Below are positions 1 through 61,818 of a stretch of DNA of 64,000 bases, one piece after another. Made by a program: the position numbers and the translations under genes. The notes below the pieces were generated by a model. It searched no databases. It saw only the letters and a list, made by a program, of their open reading frames with translations, and had not been told where the DNA came from. The DNA is from Elysia crispata (lineage: Eukaryota > Mollusca > Gastropoda > Plakobranchidae), in NCBI GenBank assembly GCA_033675545.1, contig JAWDGP010002673.1, positions 1,002,001 through 1,066,000 on the forward strand, read 5' to 3'. Every line of letters begins with the position of its first letter. The stretch's first letter is position 1.

Positions 1-498
1 TCTGTCGAGGCAGTAGCACTTAAACTTCCAACTTTTTGGACAACATGCCCGTTGGCATGGTTCGCGCAAACTGAAGTAGAATTTGCCTTACGCAACATAT
101 CATCTGATGACGTGAGATACTTTCATGTTGTAGCTGCTCTAGACTCACAAACAGCAACTAGAGCTTTGATCACCTCTCTACCTCTAACCAACAAATATGA
201 GGCCCTTAAATCATTTTTATGTTTGGCTTTCGGGCTTTCAGAAACAAAAAGGGCTAATACATTATTAGACCTTAGCGGTTTAGGCGAAAGAAAGCCCTCA
301 GAACTCATGGACTCAATGCTTGCCCTCTTAGGTGACCATAAACCCTGCTTCATTTTTAAGCAGATATGGCTTCGTCAGCTACTTGAAAAAGTTTGCGTCC
401 CCGTAGCAAACTCACCAATAACAGAATTAAGAATGTTGTCGCTTGAAGTAGATAGAATTCTAGCTTCACTCAGCCCAGAGTGCAATCAACTGAGGTGA
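1..498 (+). pseudogene. Gypsy gag fragment (capsid-like)
   Basis: The frame is open from position 1 and runs to the stop at 496-498, so the start lies outside the window. It contains PTFWTTCPLAWFAQTEVEF near its beginning and LLDLSGLGERKPSELMD further in. These are the WFxQxExxF and LLxLxGLGxRKPSxLMD motifs of invertebrate Gypsy Gag proteins. There is no zinc knuckle or protease downstream: the next recognisable piece is RNase H. Confidence 0.85.
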
Positions 499-504
499 AC
501 ACAG

Positions 505-1160
505 TTCGCCATCCTCGAACAGTTCAACAAGGGTCATTGGCAACCTTTAGCCTTTTTCAGCCGACAACTACAAAAAGCAGAAATAAAATATAGTGCTTTC
601 CAACAAGAATTACTAGGAGTATATTTGGCAATTCGTCTCTTCTGTTGCATGCTTGGATAGAATTTCACAATTTAAAAAGACCATAAACGACTAGTGCACG
701 CCATGGCAAAAACAATAGAACCATGGTGAGCACGACAACAAAGACATATCTCTGCCATTTCCAAATTCACCAACAACATAACACATGTCTCTGGTAAATA
801 CAACATCGTTGCCACTCTCAGTCTCGTTCCAGAACAACCAAAGCAGTTTCCTTGGGCATAGATTACACAGCAATGACTAGAGCCCAAGCTGCTAGTATTG
901 ACGTACAAGCCGACAAGACAGCCTTCACTTGCCTAGAGATTATCAATACAGGATTGAACGAGCAAGGACCAGAGCTTCTGTGTGATGTTTCAACAGGCCG
1001 TCCAAGTCTGATTGTACCTCCTGATTTCAGATGCACAGTTTTCAACGTTGTTCACAATCGCTCACATCCAGGAGTAAAAGCCACCATTAAACTGGTCTCA
1101 GACAAATTTGTTTGGCACTGGATGCAAAAGCAGGTCAGTAGATGAGTGAAAGAATGTCAT
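505..1160 (+). pseudogene. Gypsy pol remnant: RNase H end and integrase zinc-binding region
   Basis: Reading across frames shows GHWQPLAFFSRQL and then KYSAFQQELLGVYLAIRLF, typical of the RNase H end of Gypsy pol. A shifted frame at 852-1145 carries ELLCDVSTGRPSLIVPPDFR and VVHNRSHPGVKATIKLV followed by FVWHWM, the HHCC region of integrase. At least two frameshifts and several stops separate them. Confidence 0.8.
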
Positions 1161-2190
1161 CACTGCCAAAGTTCAAAAGTACAAAAACACACAAAAGCTC
1201 TACTAGAACATTTCTCTGTACGTGAGAAAAGATTCTCACACATAAACATTGACATTGTTGGAATTTACCTTTTTCTTCTGGCTTCACATATCTCCTGACA
1301 ATTATCAACCGCAACACATGCTGGCCAGAAGCCATTCCTCTACGTGGCATTACAACACCCAAGTGTGTGCATGCTCTCATTACTGGCTGGATTGCTCGTT
1401 TTGGTGTCCTTAGAGATATTTCGTTAGATCGCAGGTCACAGTTCACATCATAGTTATGGAGTGAGATAGCAGCTCGCCTTGGAGTCAAGCTTCACCATAC
1501 ATCTGCTTATCACTCTCAGGCAAATGGGATGATTGAAATTATTCATCAGACTCTCAAGACAGCTTTAAAAGCCCGTCAAATTGGGTAGAGTAACTACCTT
1601 GGGTACTCCTCGGGCTCAGAACCACACCTAAAGAAGACTTGGGTTATTCCTCAGCAGAGCTTGTTTACGGAGAGCTTTTGACAATCCCAGGTGAACAAGA
1701 TCCACCTAAATCTGCAAAATCTATGAATGACTTATTGTTGAATTTTAAATTGAACAGCCCGCTTTATGCACCTCACTCGGCCTCGCATCACACTTCTGCT
1801 GTGCCATACCTGTCCCCATCTTTGTCAGCTGCAAAACATGTACATGTCTGACGAGATGGCACTAAAGGTCCATTGCAGAGGTCTAATTCGGGTCCTTATG
1901 CAGTTCTGACTCCAGGGGACATAACTTTCCTCATAGACATTGACAGTCAAGCCAGCGCTTTTCGATCCATTTCAACCGGTCATTCTGGCTAAGCCTCTTT
2001 CAGCCAGAGTCATCCATCAGATTCAAGCACCGCCTCTAAGCATCAGCAAGCTATGTCAGGCGCTGCCGTTCAGACGTTGTTGCCTCCAGGTCGTACCATT
2101 GGACTGCCTACGCAATACCAGTGACTCTTACAGTGTCAGTCTTTGGAGGGTCCTGTGTGCGTTTGGATTATTAAATCATGGACGATAATA
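1161..2190 (+). pseudogene. Gypsy integrase core and C-terminal remnant
   Basis: Broken frames encode HINIDIV, then the HHTSAYHSQANGM-type segment near 1491-1540, and at 1639-1851 YSSAELVYGELLTIPGE, the conserved integrase tail (SSAELVYGxPLxxPGD). A further piece near 1850-1950 reads RDGTKGPLQ and GPYAVLTPGDITFLIDI, the chromodomain-free C-terminal region of this group. Stops at several points make it non-functional. Confidence 0.78.
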
Positions 2191-5100
2191 AAGACTAACC
2201 CGTGATGAATGTGTACATCCGAGGTTAAGAAGAGAGCTCACCACAGAGGCATTGACGAGACCAAGAGCTTACATTCTCAGTTCAGACTTATACCTCGACA
2301 CAATCAGATATGTTAATAATTCAATTAAAACGAGAAAACCCAAAAGTTTATCTTATCTTTTTAATGAGTGGATAAGTGCTAAAGATTCATAATTTTACTG
2401 ATAGGTGGGTGTTTCTAATATCATCATAGAGAACAATCTCTCTGCTTTAATATTATAACAATTTAAAGACCATATAAAGTAACAAATTTGCATTCAGCAA
2501 ATCAGCATTGTGAACTTTAAATTTACTAAGAAAGTGAAGTGTGAAATATGTGCATGTTTCAAGCACTCATACTGCATAAGAAATTGCAGCACAATTGCCA
2601 AATTTTCACAGAGTAGAAAATCAAATCATCTAAAAATAATAATCCACACTTTAGCACTTAAGTGGCAAAAATTGATTTTGCACATTTATTCTGTGTACAG
2701 TTCATGTATGTAGGGAGATCAGGATGTGCACAGTACATCTTTCAAGTCTGATGGCAATTCACTGTGATCAGCAAACTAAAGCAAAACATTTTTAGAAGAT
2801 AGTACACTGTCATATTATAAAAGTGTGTGGGTGGGGGGGTTCTAATCATGTATACTCGTAAAACAGTATCAGATGTCTAAAAACACATTTTGCATTGAAT
2901 CAGCCACTTGCTTGGTAAAATCTCAAAATATTGTTCAAAACTTTCAGCTATCAGTCAGCACAGCACCTCTAGAACTGGTGGCAAAGAGGTGGGCCAAATA
3001 CAAAATACTCAACTATATATATTGATTAGAATCTCAAAGAAATGCAACATATTACGCTGAACATACAAAGCATGAACATCAGAGAAACATGAAAATATAG
3101 TAAATAAAGTATATACGAAAGTATCCTTTCCAAGCAATGCAATTATGCTGTTATAAGTGAGACAATATTCAAAATATGAAGGGGTTAATGTAAGATGTTA
3201 AAAATATGGGAATCCGAAAACTACCTTAGGATAAGTGCAATGCAAAAGTTTATAAACTCTCTTATCAAAGGTGCAACAGAATAGAAGTCAATAAATCTCT
3301 AATATAGGTGCAATGTAATGAAATTTTGCATAACTTCCTTATCACAGGCGCACACTTTTTTCAAAGCTCACAAAGATAACAATGATATAGTGTTTTGCCC
3401 CAAAGAAGCTATCAACGAGGGCATTTATACAGTCAGCCCTAGGAACAATTTTTCAAATTGTCCTTCCATAAAGTCTAATGGTAATGAGAAAAAAAAAGCA
3501 CTTGTCAATAAAACTAGTTTAAAAATATTGATTCATGGGTTAATTACCCTGATCAAATATATAAGCAAAAAGAACTTGTCCAAGGTCTCCATGGAAAGCG
3601 ATCTAGGGACCAAATTGGCGAACCCAAATTGGGCATGCTTGTTAAGACGCAACCGTTTTAGGTTGCCAGTCACCTGCCAGCCGCTCCCACTAACTTGATC
3701 GGGACAGGAGGTCAGCTGCCGGGTGGAACGGGATTTCCGATTTTGAGTTGGGGTGTTTTAGATGCATTGTTTTTAATGTTTAAATATGCATATAATCCCG
3801 CTAGCTGTATTGATGTTAACAGAAAGCATATAATGTGAATATACCATATTCATTTAGCATTGGGAAAAATAATGGAAGTTGTATTTCTTAAACTGAACAA
3901 AATGCAGAGCAGTTTTGATGCCCAGAAATTTTGTACCAGTCACATTTTATTACAGGAGTGATAATTTTTAAGGACGCCAAATGAAGCTTTTGGAACAATA
4001 TTTTACGATAAAATTTTGCCAGTGATTCATTATTATATTGAATAACGCACATACCAAACAGCAACTGCGAAGAGTTCTTAGTTCTTTAGCTATCTTGATT
4101 TAAGTTTCCAATCATGACCTTTTTACATAGCTACCCGGTTAAGATTCTTTATTCTTTGTCTCCTAAGTTTACCATTTATCTTTATATATATTTATCTCTA
4201 TATCCCGAGTGGTATCGCGGCTCTTCGTTTATTGGTTTATCAATCTAGTACCATCATTCTCTCGAGAGGAATTTAACAAAATATTTAATACTCATAGTGA
4301 TTTATCAGAGAACCAAAGAATGAATTCATGTGGTCACTTAAAGAAAATAGACTTAGTTTTATAAGTTGATAATAAGTTTAGATTACCATTTAGAATAAGC
4401 CAGGTCTAATACTAGATCTAGAGCAATATGACCGGCAGTGATAAGCCAGTTATTTTAAATTTCTTCAATATCATGTGGATACATTAATTTTGTTAGTCTA
4501 AGAAAGTCTATAGTTTTTACAACGGTAGATCTAGAAGACTTTCAGAAACATATTAACTCAGGATGAAAAAATCATGTCTTATAAGTTGTAAGAATATACA
4601 AAATGTTCGTTTTTCGACTGCATGTATTTTCAAAAAATCATACATAAATTCACATAAACTCTTCGCGGTTGAAAGTTTTGCCGCTAATTCATATTTAATT
4701 GTTTTATGCTATAAAATGGGTTTGGAGCAAAAATGTTTGGTTTAGGAAATATTCCGTTTGAAATAAGCACATTGTCATAATTACAAACTTCATTATTTTT
4801 CAGTTGCGACATGGAGATTTTGGTATAATTGAAAAAATATTTGTGTGTGGTGAAAATTATTGCGAGGTCGGTCGAAAACTCGGGCTTTTAAATGAATCCA
4901 AGCACAAAATTTCCTCAAAAAGTAATAGCAGAGATATTATTATATAAAAACTGATGAAAATGCTGAATCTCGAGAATCACAGGTGATGCACAAGCACGCT
5001 TGCTTGTGCTGTGCTGGCACCACAGAGTTTATCGTCTCCTGAGTTTCGTCCGCTCAGCCTAACAGGTGATTTCATAACGATCCGTCCACTGCTAGCAGAT

Positions 5101-5443
5101 ACCTGGGGTAAGCCTGGCCAAAAACTAAAGGGCTGCTTTCAGTGGTTTTTAACAGCCATGTGAGACACAGCTGAAAAAATTGTTGAAGGATATTATATCC
5201 ATGAAAGGCACAAAAATTGGATGTGATTACTATCTATGTAAAGTTATGTTCATTTAAACCATAAAGGAAAAAAAAACTCCAGAGAATGAAACTTTGTAGA
5301 ATCTATTTCCTGCTAAATGAATAAGAACATACCAGATGCATAGAAAGCCCATATCATTACTTTAGTAATATGAAGAATATAATAAAATTCATAAAGTTGT
5401 TAGCCACACAATTCATATTCAAGAAGGATTTTGTGGCACTCAC
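2191..5443. other. No recognised gene; AT-rich non-coding sequence
   Basis: Between the Gypsy relic and laminin visible exon 32. Open frames here are short and show no family motifs. A weak, diverged tandem repeat of about 37-40 bp (each unit starting with a GTGCAA-like core) can be seen at 3235-3350. A more GC-rich patch lies at 3650-3740. This should be laminin intron, because the coiled-coil exons must lie further left. Confidence 0.6.
3235..3350. repeat. Diverged short tandem repeat, about 37-40 bp unit
   Basis: Three units begin GTGCAATG, GTGCAACA and GTGCAATG, with similar TTATCAAAG or TTATCACAG ends. Divergence is high, so this is a low-confidence call. Confidence 0.4.
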
Positions 5444-53451
<48,008 letters not shown>

Positions 53452-53712
53452 CTGACGAGAAGGAACCAAAATAAACAAATCGATAAGCAAATAAACAGAA
53501 CTAACGATCAGTGTTGATCCTCAGAATAGAGTAATATTTTGTTTGTTTGTTTTTTTTTTAACTTCAGCTATGTATCAGGTGAGAATGTAGTTTGATCAAT
53601 TGTTAGAAAAGCAGATTCTTGGGTTTAATAATGCTTTTATGTTTTATATCATTCATGAATGAAAGTGATTTTCATTGCGTTGAGCCGTTAATTTTAATGT
53701 GAACGGGTAAAG

Positions 53713-53985
53713 ACTTTTATGTCCTTATGTTATCTATGCTTTTGTGAAACCATGATCGAGGCCAATTTTCCGAAATGGCACATAAAAGATTTATTCATCC
53801 TATAAAAGTCCTTATGTTATCTATGCTTTTGTCAAACCATGATCGAGGCCAATTTTCCGAAATGGCACACTAAAGATTTATTCATCCTCTATCTTTTCGT
53901 GTTTTACATTGTGTCTTTAAGTCATCTAAGTTTTGTCAAACCATGACTAACCCCAATTTCTCGAAATAGCACGATAAAGATTTAT
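53713..53985. repeat. Minisatellite, 87-bp unit, about three copies
   Basis: GTCCTTATGTTATCTATGC begins at 53721 and again at 53808. The first two copies are almost identical (for example GTGAAACC versus GTCAAACC). The third (from about 53890) is clearly diverged and carries an insertion. Confidence 0.9.
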
Positions 53986-54860
53986 TTTAATCTTATCTTC
54001 TTTGTCTTGCCTTTAACATCTTGTTCTCCACACCTCCCCCCTCTCCCCCCCCCCCCCACCAAATAAGTTAAGAAAAAAAATAGAGTGTGAGCAAAAGGGG
54101 ATTGCTCCTCTGAAGACTAACTTCTATCGGTCTTCCAATAAATCAAATGAGTATTTTACTACTTTTAAAACCTAATTCTGAGTTTGAAATGTGATAAATA
54201 TAAAAGACTTATTTTTGACAAAGCAGGAAGAATATATAACTTTTCTGCAACGCGCCTAAGTTGTGGCTGCAACAAAACAATAAACATAAGGCTAGCATGT
54301 TGTAATGGTTAAAATATTTCTACAGAGTCTACAGAGTCTATCAACAAGGTCCTAACCATCACCGTAGCACAATTCATCTCTGTAAGTTGGCCAAAATCTG
54401 ATTTTAAAAAAATTATGATCAGTACAAAGTGTGGAGGAAGCAATGAAAAAAATTAGTTTCATTTACTTTCGAATGACACAGACTCGGTCAAATAATTTGG
54501 AAATTCAAACAGTTTTAATCAGGTAGGTCGATTTAGTTTATCACATAAAGACAGCCTGTATTAGTGCAAATCAAAACAATCACCTGGTAATATGTTTCGT
54601 TCCACACAAATCACACAATCATGGGAACTGTTCAGTTTGATCCTGTTCATTTTGGGGAATGCATTAGTATTTGTTTAGCATGGCTTTTCTGTGTAGTTTC
54701 ACAAATAAACAAACATTTTATATCTATAGCCTTCTCAAACCTTATTTATAGTGCCCCGCATTTATTTTTCTCCACAAGAAAATTAATGTACACCATAAGG
54801 TTTATGATGATTCAATTTTTAGCTGTGAAGGAGAGTGGGAGATTAATGGCCACAAAGTAT

Positions 54861-54986
<126 letters not shown>

Positions 54987-55278
54987 AATGGGAAATGTAG
55001 GAAACGAGACAGACATTGAATGAGGTAAAATAAAAGCGGTGACTTGTAGGGAAAAAATAGAAGTAATGCTGGGATATTTGCCAAAAATATAGGTAGTTGA
55101 TACGCAGGTAGATTATACTTAGATCAAAAGATAGTTAAATAAATAGGTGGGGGAACACAATTATTTACCTGTTTATAATGCAGGCCAAGATTCTAAAGTT
55201 TCGAAAGATGAATGGAAAAATAGACTTAGATTTTGCAATAACTGGAAAGATAGGTGAATACATGAGAGATTAATAAGA

Positions 55279-55284
55279 GAAGAG

Positions 55285-55338
<54 letters not shown>
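55279..55338. repeat. (GA)n microsatellite ending in a G run
   Basis: GA repeat followed by GGGGGGGGG. Confidence 0.9.
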
Positions 55339-55340
<2 letters not shown>

Positions 55341-56639
55341 AAGAGTCAGAAACTTTCAAGTATCCAACAGAAGTAAGAAAAAAGCATTGAACGCCGGAAA
55401 TTTTGAGAATGGACACCCATACACTATGGGTTCCCTCCAAGTCACTAGATCTAGTATCGTGTTAAAATGTCTTTTTCCAACGTGAACTTCCTCGATAAGC
55501 TGTAGAGGCGCCGAAAGGCCAAACAATTCTCTATCGCCATGGCAGATTTTGATCTACGCGCTAGATAGACGGTTTATGTTTCAGAAATGCTTAGCTTTTC
55601 CTACGTCTCAGTTGCAGAGAAGCCATTAATACAAAATAATATTTCCGCATTTCCTTATTCTTATGAGTTAAGACGTGTAACCTTTGCCATGGCATTGAGA
55701 ATCAGGTGTGGATAAATCTTCCATTATACCAACGGATAGTTTCCACAAGCTTGTTGGAAAAAAGAACGTTCTTTTTGCTACCGGTGAAGGTCGGTCTCAG
55801 ACAGCCAGTCGACATTTTGGCTTAACCTCATCAAATATGGGCGTCGTCTAGGGCAGCCGTTATCAAAGCGCTCATCAGTTTATGACCAGGGGGACTAAGG
55901 GTTAAGGGCGTCAAAAGGTAGTTTGAGAGCCACCTTTCAAATAAAATGTATGGCTTACATAAATTAATTCATCAAGCTTGAGACAAGGGGCATATTTCTA
56001 CTCCCACCCGTTTCCATCTTCCTCTCGATATCTCACTATCTGCCGTTTTAAGATCTGGTTTGATCTTTGCTGAATACAATTCATTTAATTTTCTATTCAG
56101 ACAGGTTTGCCTACTAAATTTTTTGTCAGTTTAATTTTTTTGCTCTTCGAAATTTCCCCGCAGCTGCTAAATGAAGTTGGATATAACCTACAAAAAACTT
56201 AGAGATAAGTGCGCATTATGGCGACCGTTCTAACGCAATAGATTCGAAACTCTCAACATTATTTTGATTTTGCCTTACTTGAAGTTTGTTTAAAGATCTC
56301 AACAAGAATGAGATTTCCTTGACAAACTTGTTAATTGAAGACATGCTTAATCAAATAGTAATCAAACAGTTACGAACTAGACATTTATTCATATACATTG
56401 ATTTTTTCCTTCTAAAGTTTTACGGAGCCATGTTGTTTCTATTTTGCCTTAATCATAGTTCTGAAAGTTTTGCGCAGACCAAATCAAATAAGATTATTTT
56501 CTTTCTTGGTCTTAATTTGCACGTTGATCTTAAAGGGCAAACGTTTTGAAACTCCTACGGAAAAATCTTTAAATCTTAGATATAAAATGCACTTTGTTTT
56601 TGTTTTTTCAAGTAAATTCCTAAACAGCTGGAAGGAAAG

Positions 56640-56764
<125 letters not shown>

Positions 56765-59700
56765 TGCAGGTGCAATGGGTTATCAACTCCACCAAATACT
56801 TTTGAAATACATTTTCTTCTGTTACCACTCCCAACTAAAATTTAATATGAGCAATCGCTAGATGTACATCTAGAGTTAAGACATACAGAATATTTATAGA
56901 TGCAATGAGTATCAGTAGATGTAGATCTTGAATCAGGCAGAATGATACAAATTCACATAACATTAACGTGACTGATGAACGGAAGCTAGGCCTAGATTAA
57001 AAAAAATAAATAAATAAATGCTAGAGAATATTAATAGACCGAATATGTAGCCGCGAGATACAATATTAAATGTCATTTAATACTTTTACAAACATACAGC
57101 CGAAGCCTGGTAGTGCAGCTAGCATGAATGTAACACTGGAATTTTTGTATTCATAGCCTTGCTAAGAATTGTCCTTGAATTTAAACTCATTTGATCTAAC
57201 TCTATTTTGCATATGTTTAATTCAATTGCGTTCTCCACGCCTGTCTGTATGTCTCTCTTTCCAGTTGACTTTCTATCGGTGCTTTATTTATCCATGCATT
57301 GCCTGAGTTTCCGTTTCTGCTTTTATCTATCTTTATAAAGACTATCTCCCTCTCTCCAAATTCCGATCTCCCTGTGTCTTCTCTCTCCACTCTCGTCTGT
57401 TTATTTTTCTATCCTCTCCTCTTTGTCTATATACACATCACGTGGGTATCAATTCAACAATTAAAAGTACTCTATTTTTACTCTCCTACCAATTAAAACG
57501 ATAACAACCTGTGGTTTCATTTTGATGCTCCAACCAGGAATGGAAAAGGTTCGAATATAGCACAACAATCAACCTTAACTTTTGCAAAAAAAAATGACAG
57601 GGAGCTTGAGTCATAAACATGATCTTTTCCTGTGTCCTCTGATTCCCTAAAGAATGAGTCATAGAGACTATCTTGTTCGTTTTACATTTTGGGGAGAAGA
57701 TTTTTTTAAAAAGTCGAAAAGGGCTTTGCTCTGACGTATGGCAAAAGCTACAAAAATATAATCATTTTAAAAGTGAGGAAAAAATCACGATTCAATGAAT
57801 CAGATAGCAGGTGAACGTTTATTAACTGTTTTATGTAAAAAAAAATATAGTGGCTAGAATAAAGAGGAGTATTCCTTTGTACGATTTATACATTGCACAA
57901 ATATAGCTACATCCAAATTTTTATATGATGAAGATGATTTAAAAAAATTAGTAACAGAAGATTTGTTAACTGCCTGGGATAACAGATAAGAGACACATGA
58001 AAAAGTAAACTGTCGTACCACTTGTTAAAAAAAGAGTTTTGTCTGTGATGTTAAGGTTTTCTCTGACCGCAGCGTTAAGACCTATTTACTGTATTTGGGG
58101 CTATAAAATAATAACAAGCTTTACTATTTACATAATTATATTTGAGCTGAAAGGATTTAGAAAGGCTGTTTTCTCGAGCGATTACACAAACTATGGAGAT
58201 TTTAGACTGTGTTATTACATAGATGTCAATCGTTGAAATGTTAAAAGCATGGATTATTCTTACTAACATGAAATTTGAATAAAAAAATTATCTGTTATGC
58301 TCTTAGTCCACAATGTTCTCGTAACTTCCTCTATCTTTTTCTATTCGTCGTCAACCTTTTTCGAGTCTACACCCATACACAATGAAGCAGAATTATACTT
58401 TTAAAACTTTCCCTCTTTACTTCATTTCTCATTTCATAGTTGTAAAATTCAAGATCAGGTTTTTTAAACAAATCTCTTTTATAAGATGGTCACAATGCTA
58501 ACCTTACGGCAACTGTAGCTATTAAAGATAATAAACCATAGGAGGAGTGAAAATCTTTGTCATACATTATGAACGTTGTAAAATGCCACACTTGACAAAG
58601 GAAAGCTGCATTCCCTTTGTTAGAACAGGAGTGAAAGAGAATTAACTAAGCTTCGTGACATTTAATGCTAATTAGGTAATTCCTACGTTCCTTGGGACTG
58701 TGGAGTCTTATCTTAAACCGTATGTATGAGATTTCTTTCAATTACTGTTACCTGTTTAAAGAGAGGGGAGGTTGTATTTGGGTTGAGATTCTACAATGGT
58801 TAACAAAAAAGGTATGATGCAACTGAAAACCAAATTACGACCAACGCAACGTATCAGTGCTAAAATTGTCTAAAAGGTTGGTGCGATAGCACAGATTGAA
58901 AAAAGAAGCATATGTTTATGTACTGTCTTTAAACATGGTACAAAGACAAAAGCCATTCCAAGCTCTTAAAATAAAAATTATAAAAACTGGAGCGTAATTA
59001 ACGAAAGGTTCAGATTAACATAAGAAGACTAAATATACATAAAGCAACAGAAACGTGACAGTGTTGATTCCGTTGAATTTTAGCCAGTCAAAAGATAATG
59101 TCAAAACTCGAGGGAACTCTTGAGTGTCTAGCAACCACAGGCTGTGTACTTGTCATAGTGCTTGATATGACAATGACCAGCGGAAATGCACACAGAAAGG
59201 GTCAAAGATAAAGAGAAGGCATGTCACAACAATTTTGAATTCCTTTGTGTCGGAGTTATTCGTGACATTTTCAGTTGAGATGAGCATAAACTCTAACTAC
59301 TAAATAATTCAATAATAGAAAAAGTAAAGAATGGACGTGAGGATGCAAAAATAGGCAAGGTGGAAAAAAGGGAGGGGAGAGCGGTGGAAACATGGAAAGT
59401 TTGTGATTAAATTATTTAGTATGGGCGGAGATTAATGAAAAGTTTTCACAAATGACATGCAAATGGCTCACTAATTGAAGTCATAAAGATTATATATTTC
59501 ACGACACAGACAATAGCCGTTCACATAAGACTACATAGGCCTACAATACCAGGATAAGATCAAAACAAAAGAACAAACAAATAAAAAATCAAGTTTGGAG
59601 AATGAAACAGATGATGTAACAGCATACTTTCCTTTAAGGTAAGCTTGATAAGAGCAAATAGAGTCATTGGATGTAATGGATAACCTCTATTATGTTTCAA

Positions 59701-60299
59701 AAACTATTATCCCACAGTAATTGCTGATAAGACAAGCTAGGGAAACCGGCGGCCAGCCAAAGCAACCAGGAGCCAAAACAATTATTTCCGGGCCAGACAC
59801 CGAGAGGGAGTGATAACCGAGCCACCTGTTGGCCACGTCTGGTATCGGAGGCAGACCTTACATAAAAAAAAGTTCTTCCAGATAAGTTTTTGTCTGTACT
59901 CTTAAGAATATAAGGAGAAACCCGTAGTAACAAGGCCACCAAATAGTAGATAGAACTCATATTTTGTACGCAAAATGTAAAATGGACCAAAATTAAGATG
60001 TTTTATTACATGTAGTTTCCTTTTTTTCAAATTTTAAATGGATCATTTAGCCTCTCTGCTTTTTTTTTCCCTTCTTGCATTGTACCCGCTTTCTTTGGGA
60101 AATCCATTGGCAGCTTGAGTTGAGTGCACTTGATTAATGTCATAAATTTATACTGAAATCATACAAAAAAAAATGTTATTTAAAGCTTTTGTTCTTTGAA
60201 CTTATCGCGGCAACCCATAATTTTGTGAGTGAATCAGTGAATGAATCATATAAGACCCTGTGTTCATATTGAGGAATGTTAACCTCATTTCGCACTTGA

Positions 60300-60411
60300 C
60301 TGAGTCTCCTGCAAAGCTCCGATTGGTCGCTGTAGTTGCCACCAGATGACGCCCTGGGCTTGGGAGCGGAAGTTCAGAACCAGCACCAGCTTGAAGCTTA
60401 CACTTTGCAGG
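60300..60411. other. GC-richer block with inverted CCAAT box and splice-like ends
   Basis: CCGATTGGTCGC (CCAATCGG on the minus strand, a full NF-Y core) is near 60318-60329. On the plus strand GCCACCAG|ATGACGCCC and TTTGCAG|GTGATC could bound a 69-base exon at 60343-60411 (MTPWAWERKFRTSTSLKLTL). It is a candidate regulatory block or exon, not established. Confidence 0.3.
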
Positions 60412-61689
60412 TGATCAAGTACATTTCCTTCAGCTTAATTAAGGAAGTGGGAAAAAAATTAAACATATCTGCTCTGGTATAGGAACTGGATCTGTTATAA
60501 TTATTGTCTGCATGAAATGAGAAGACATCGCTTTGGTCTAACATTTATGGCTATTATTATAGAGCTTTATAATTGGGCGAGACTTAGAACATTGCAACTA
60601 ATACCCATTTCTCTTAAATAATGGCGATTGCTGAATTTAAAAAGAAAGCTGACAAAATTATTGAACAATATTTGTAGAGGAATTCTGTTTCCTTATTTTA
60701 AACAAAACCTTTTGCATTTTTTAAAATACCAGATAATGCGCCTCGGCTTTTGCCCTATTACACTATTGTTTCAGATTTCTTGAGAAAAAATAAACTTGCA
60801 TTAAAATTGTAAAATAACTATCGGACACCTATGTTATGAAACGTGTGCGTAATGTTTTATTCAAGGTAACTTGTATAAGAACATCATAATACCCGATAGT
60901 TTGAAGCATTTTCAAATAACCTTGTGCCTACGCATAAAAGTAACATAAATGAATTTGATGCGTTAGTAATTAAAGTCTGAAAGAAAAATTTGCAGGATGA
61001 CTGTCGACACCCGCGTGCAATATCAAAGTAACGATAGGCATATGACTAAAGAACCCCAGATCAAAGTTAAAGGGATAGGTCGGCACCGGTAATTAACGCG
61101 CGTGATGAGCTTCCATCATGCACAGCTTAATCCTACTTAACATGAGCAGGAAGCTCTTCCAGTCCGAAACAAAATTGTTCACAATTAGGGTAAAGCCTCC
61201 TGTTTCAATTTTATCTGTGGCACTGCTTATGTATTACCACACGTTTATTTTTTTTTCTTTTGGAAGGGTCGGGCGGAGAAACACTGCGTGCAAGTAAATT
61301 TCCATCTCTCTTCTTTTAACGTTCTCCTTTGTTTCTACCTTGCTGTTCGTTGTTTAGCATCATTTTCACTGTCCATCTATTTCTTTTGCTTTTAGTCTCC
61401 TTTGTTTATTCCAATTTCAGAACGCATACACTTTTTTTTTTGCATGCTAAACCGTATTCGTTCATCACCGTACATCTCAGGGAAAAATCGTTGCTGTTAA
61501 TTTTAAATTGTACTAGAATCTAACCATTTCCTTATTGCACGATTGTTTTCTGAAGTGTCAATTATAACCATTTTGTTTTATTTTAATCACTCTCTATCTC
61601 TGCTTCTTTGCGACTCTTCCTGTCTCTTTTCCCCCTCTAATTGTCTCTCTTCATGTATCTGCTCTTTCTTTCACTTTCTCTTTCACTAA

Positions 61690-61700
61690 CTCGTCTTCTC

Positions 61701-61734
<34 letters not shown>

Positions 61735-61738
61735 CCTG

Positions 61739-61815
<77 letters not shown>
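61690..61815. repeat. (TGTC)n/(TC)n compound microsatellite
   Basis: CTGT units, then CTCTGT, then pure CT to about 61815. Confidence 0.95.

Positions 61816-61818
<3 letters not shown>

Larger units (their letters stand above)
1..2190 (+). mobile_element. Decayed Ty3/Gypsy retrotransposon, truncated by window start
   Basis: Plus-strand relics occur in Ty3/Gypsy order: a Gag segment, an RNase H scrap, the connection/zinc-binding part of integrase, the integrase core and the integrase C-terminal region. Protease and nearly all of reverse transcriptase are missing, so an internal deletion joined Gag to RNase H near 500. Many stops and frameshifts interrupt what is left. No terminal repeat was recognised, and the right boundary near 2190 is only where homology fades. 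Confidence 0.85.

Noticed and set aside
3318..3698. 126-codon plus-strand open frame
   Set aside because: Lys/Asn-rich, no family motif, begins in a diverged tandem repeat; judged chance.
59697..59990. 97-codon minus-strand open frame considered as the laminin signal-peptide exon
   Set aside because: It has a hydrophobic stretch but no sensible cleavage site and no phase-1 donor leading to the LN exon.
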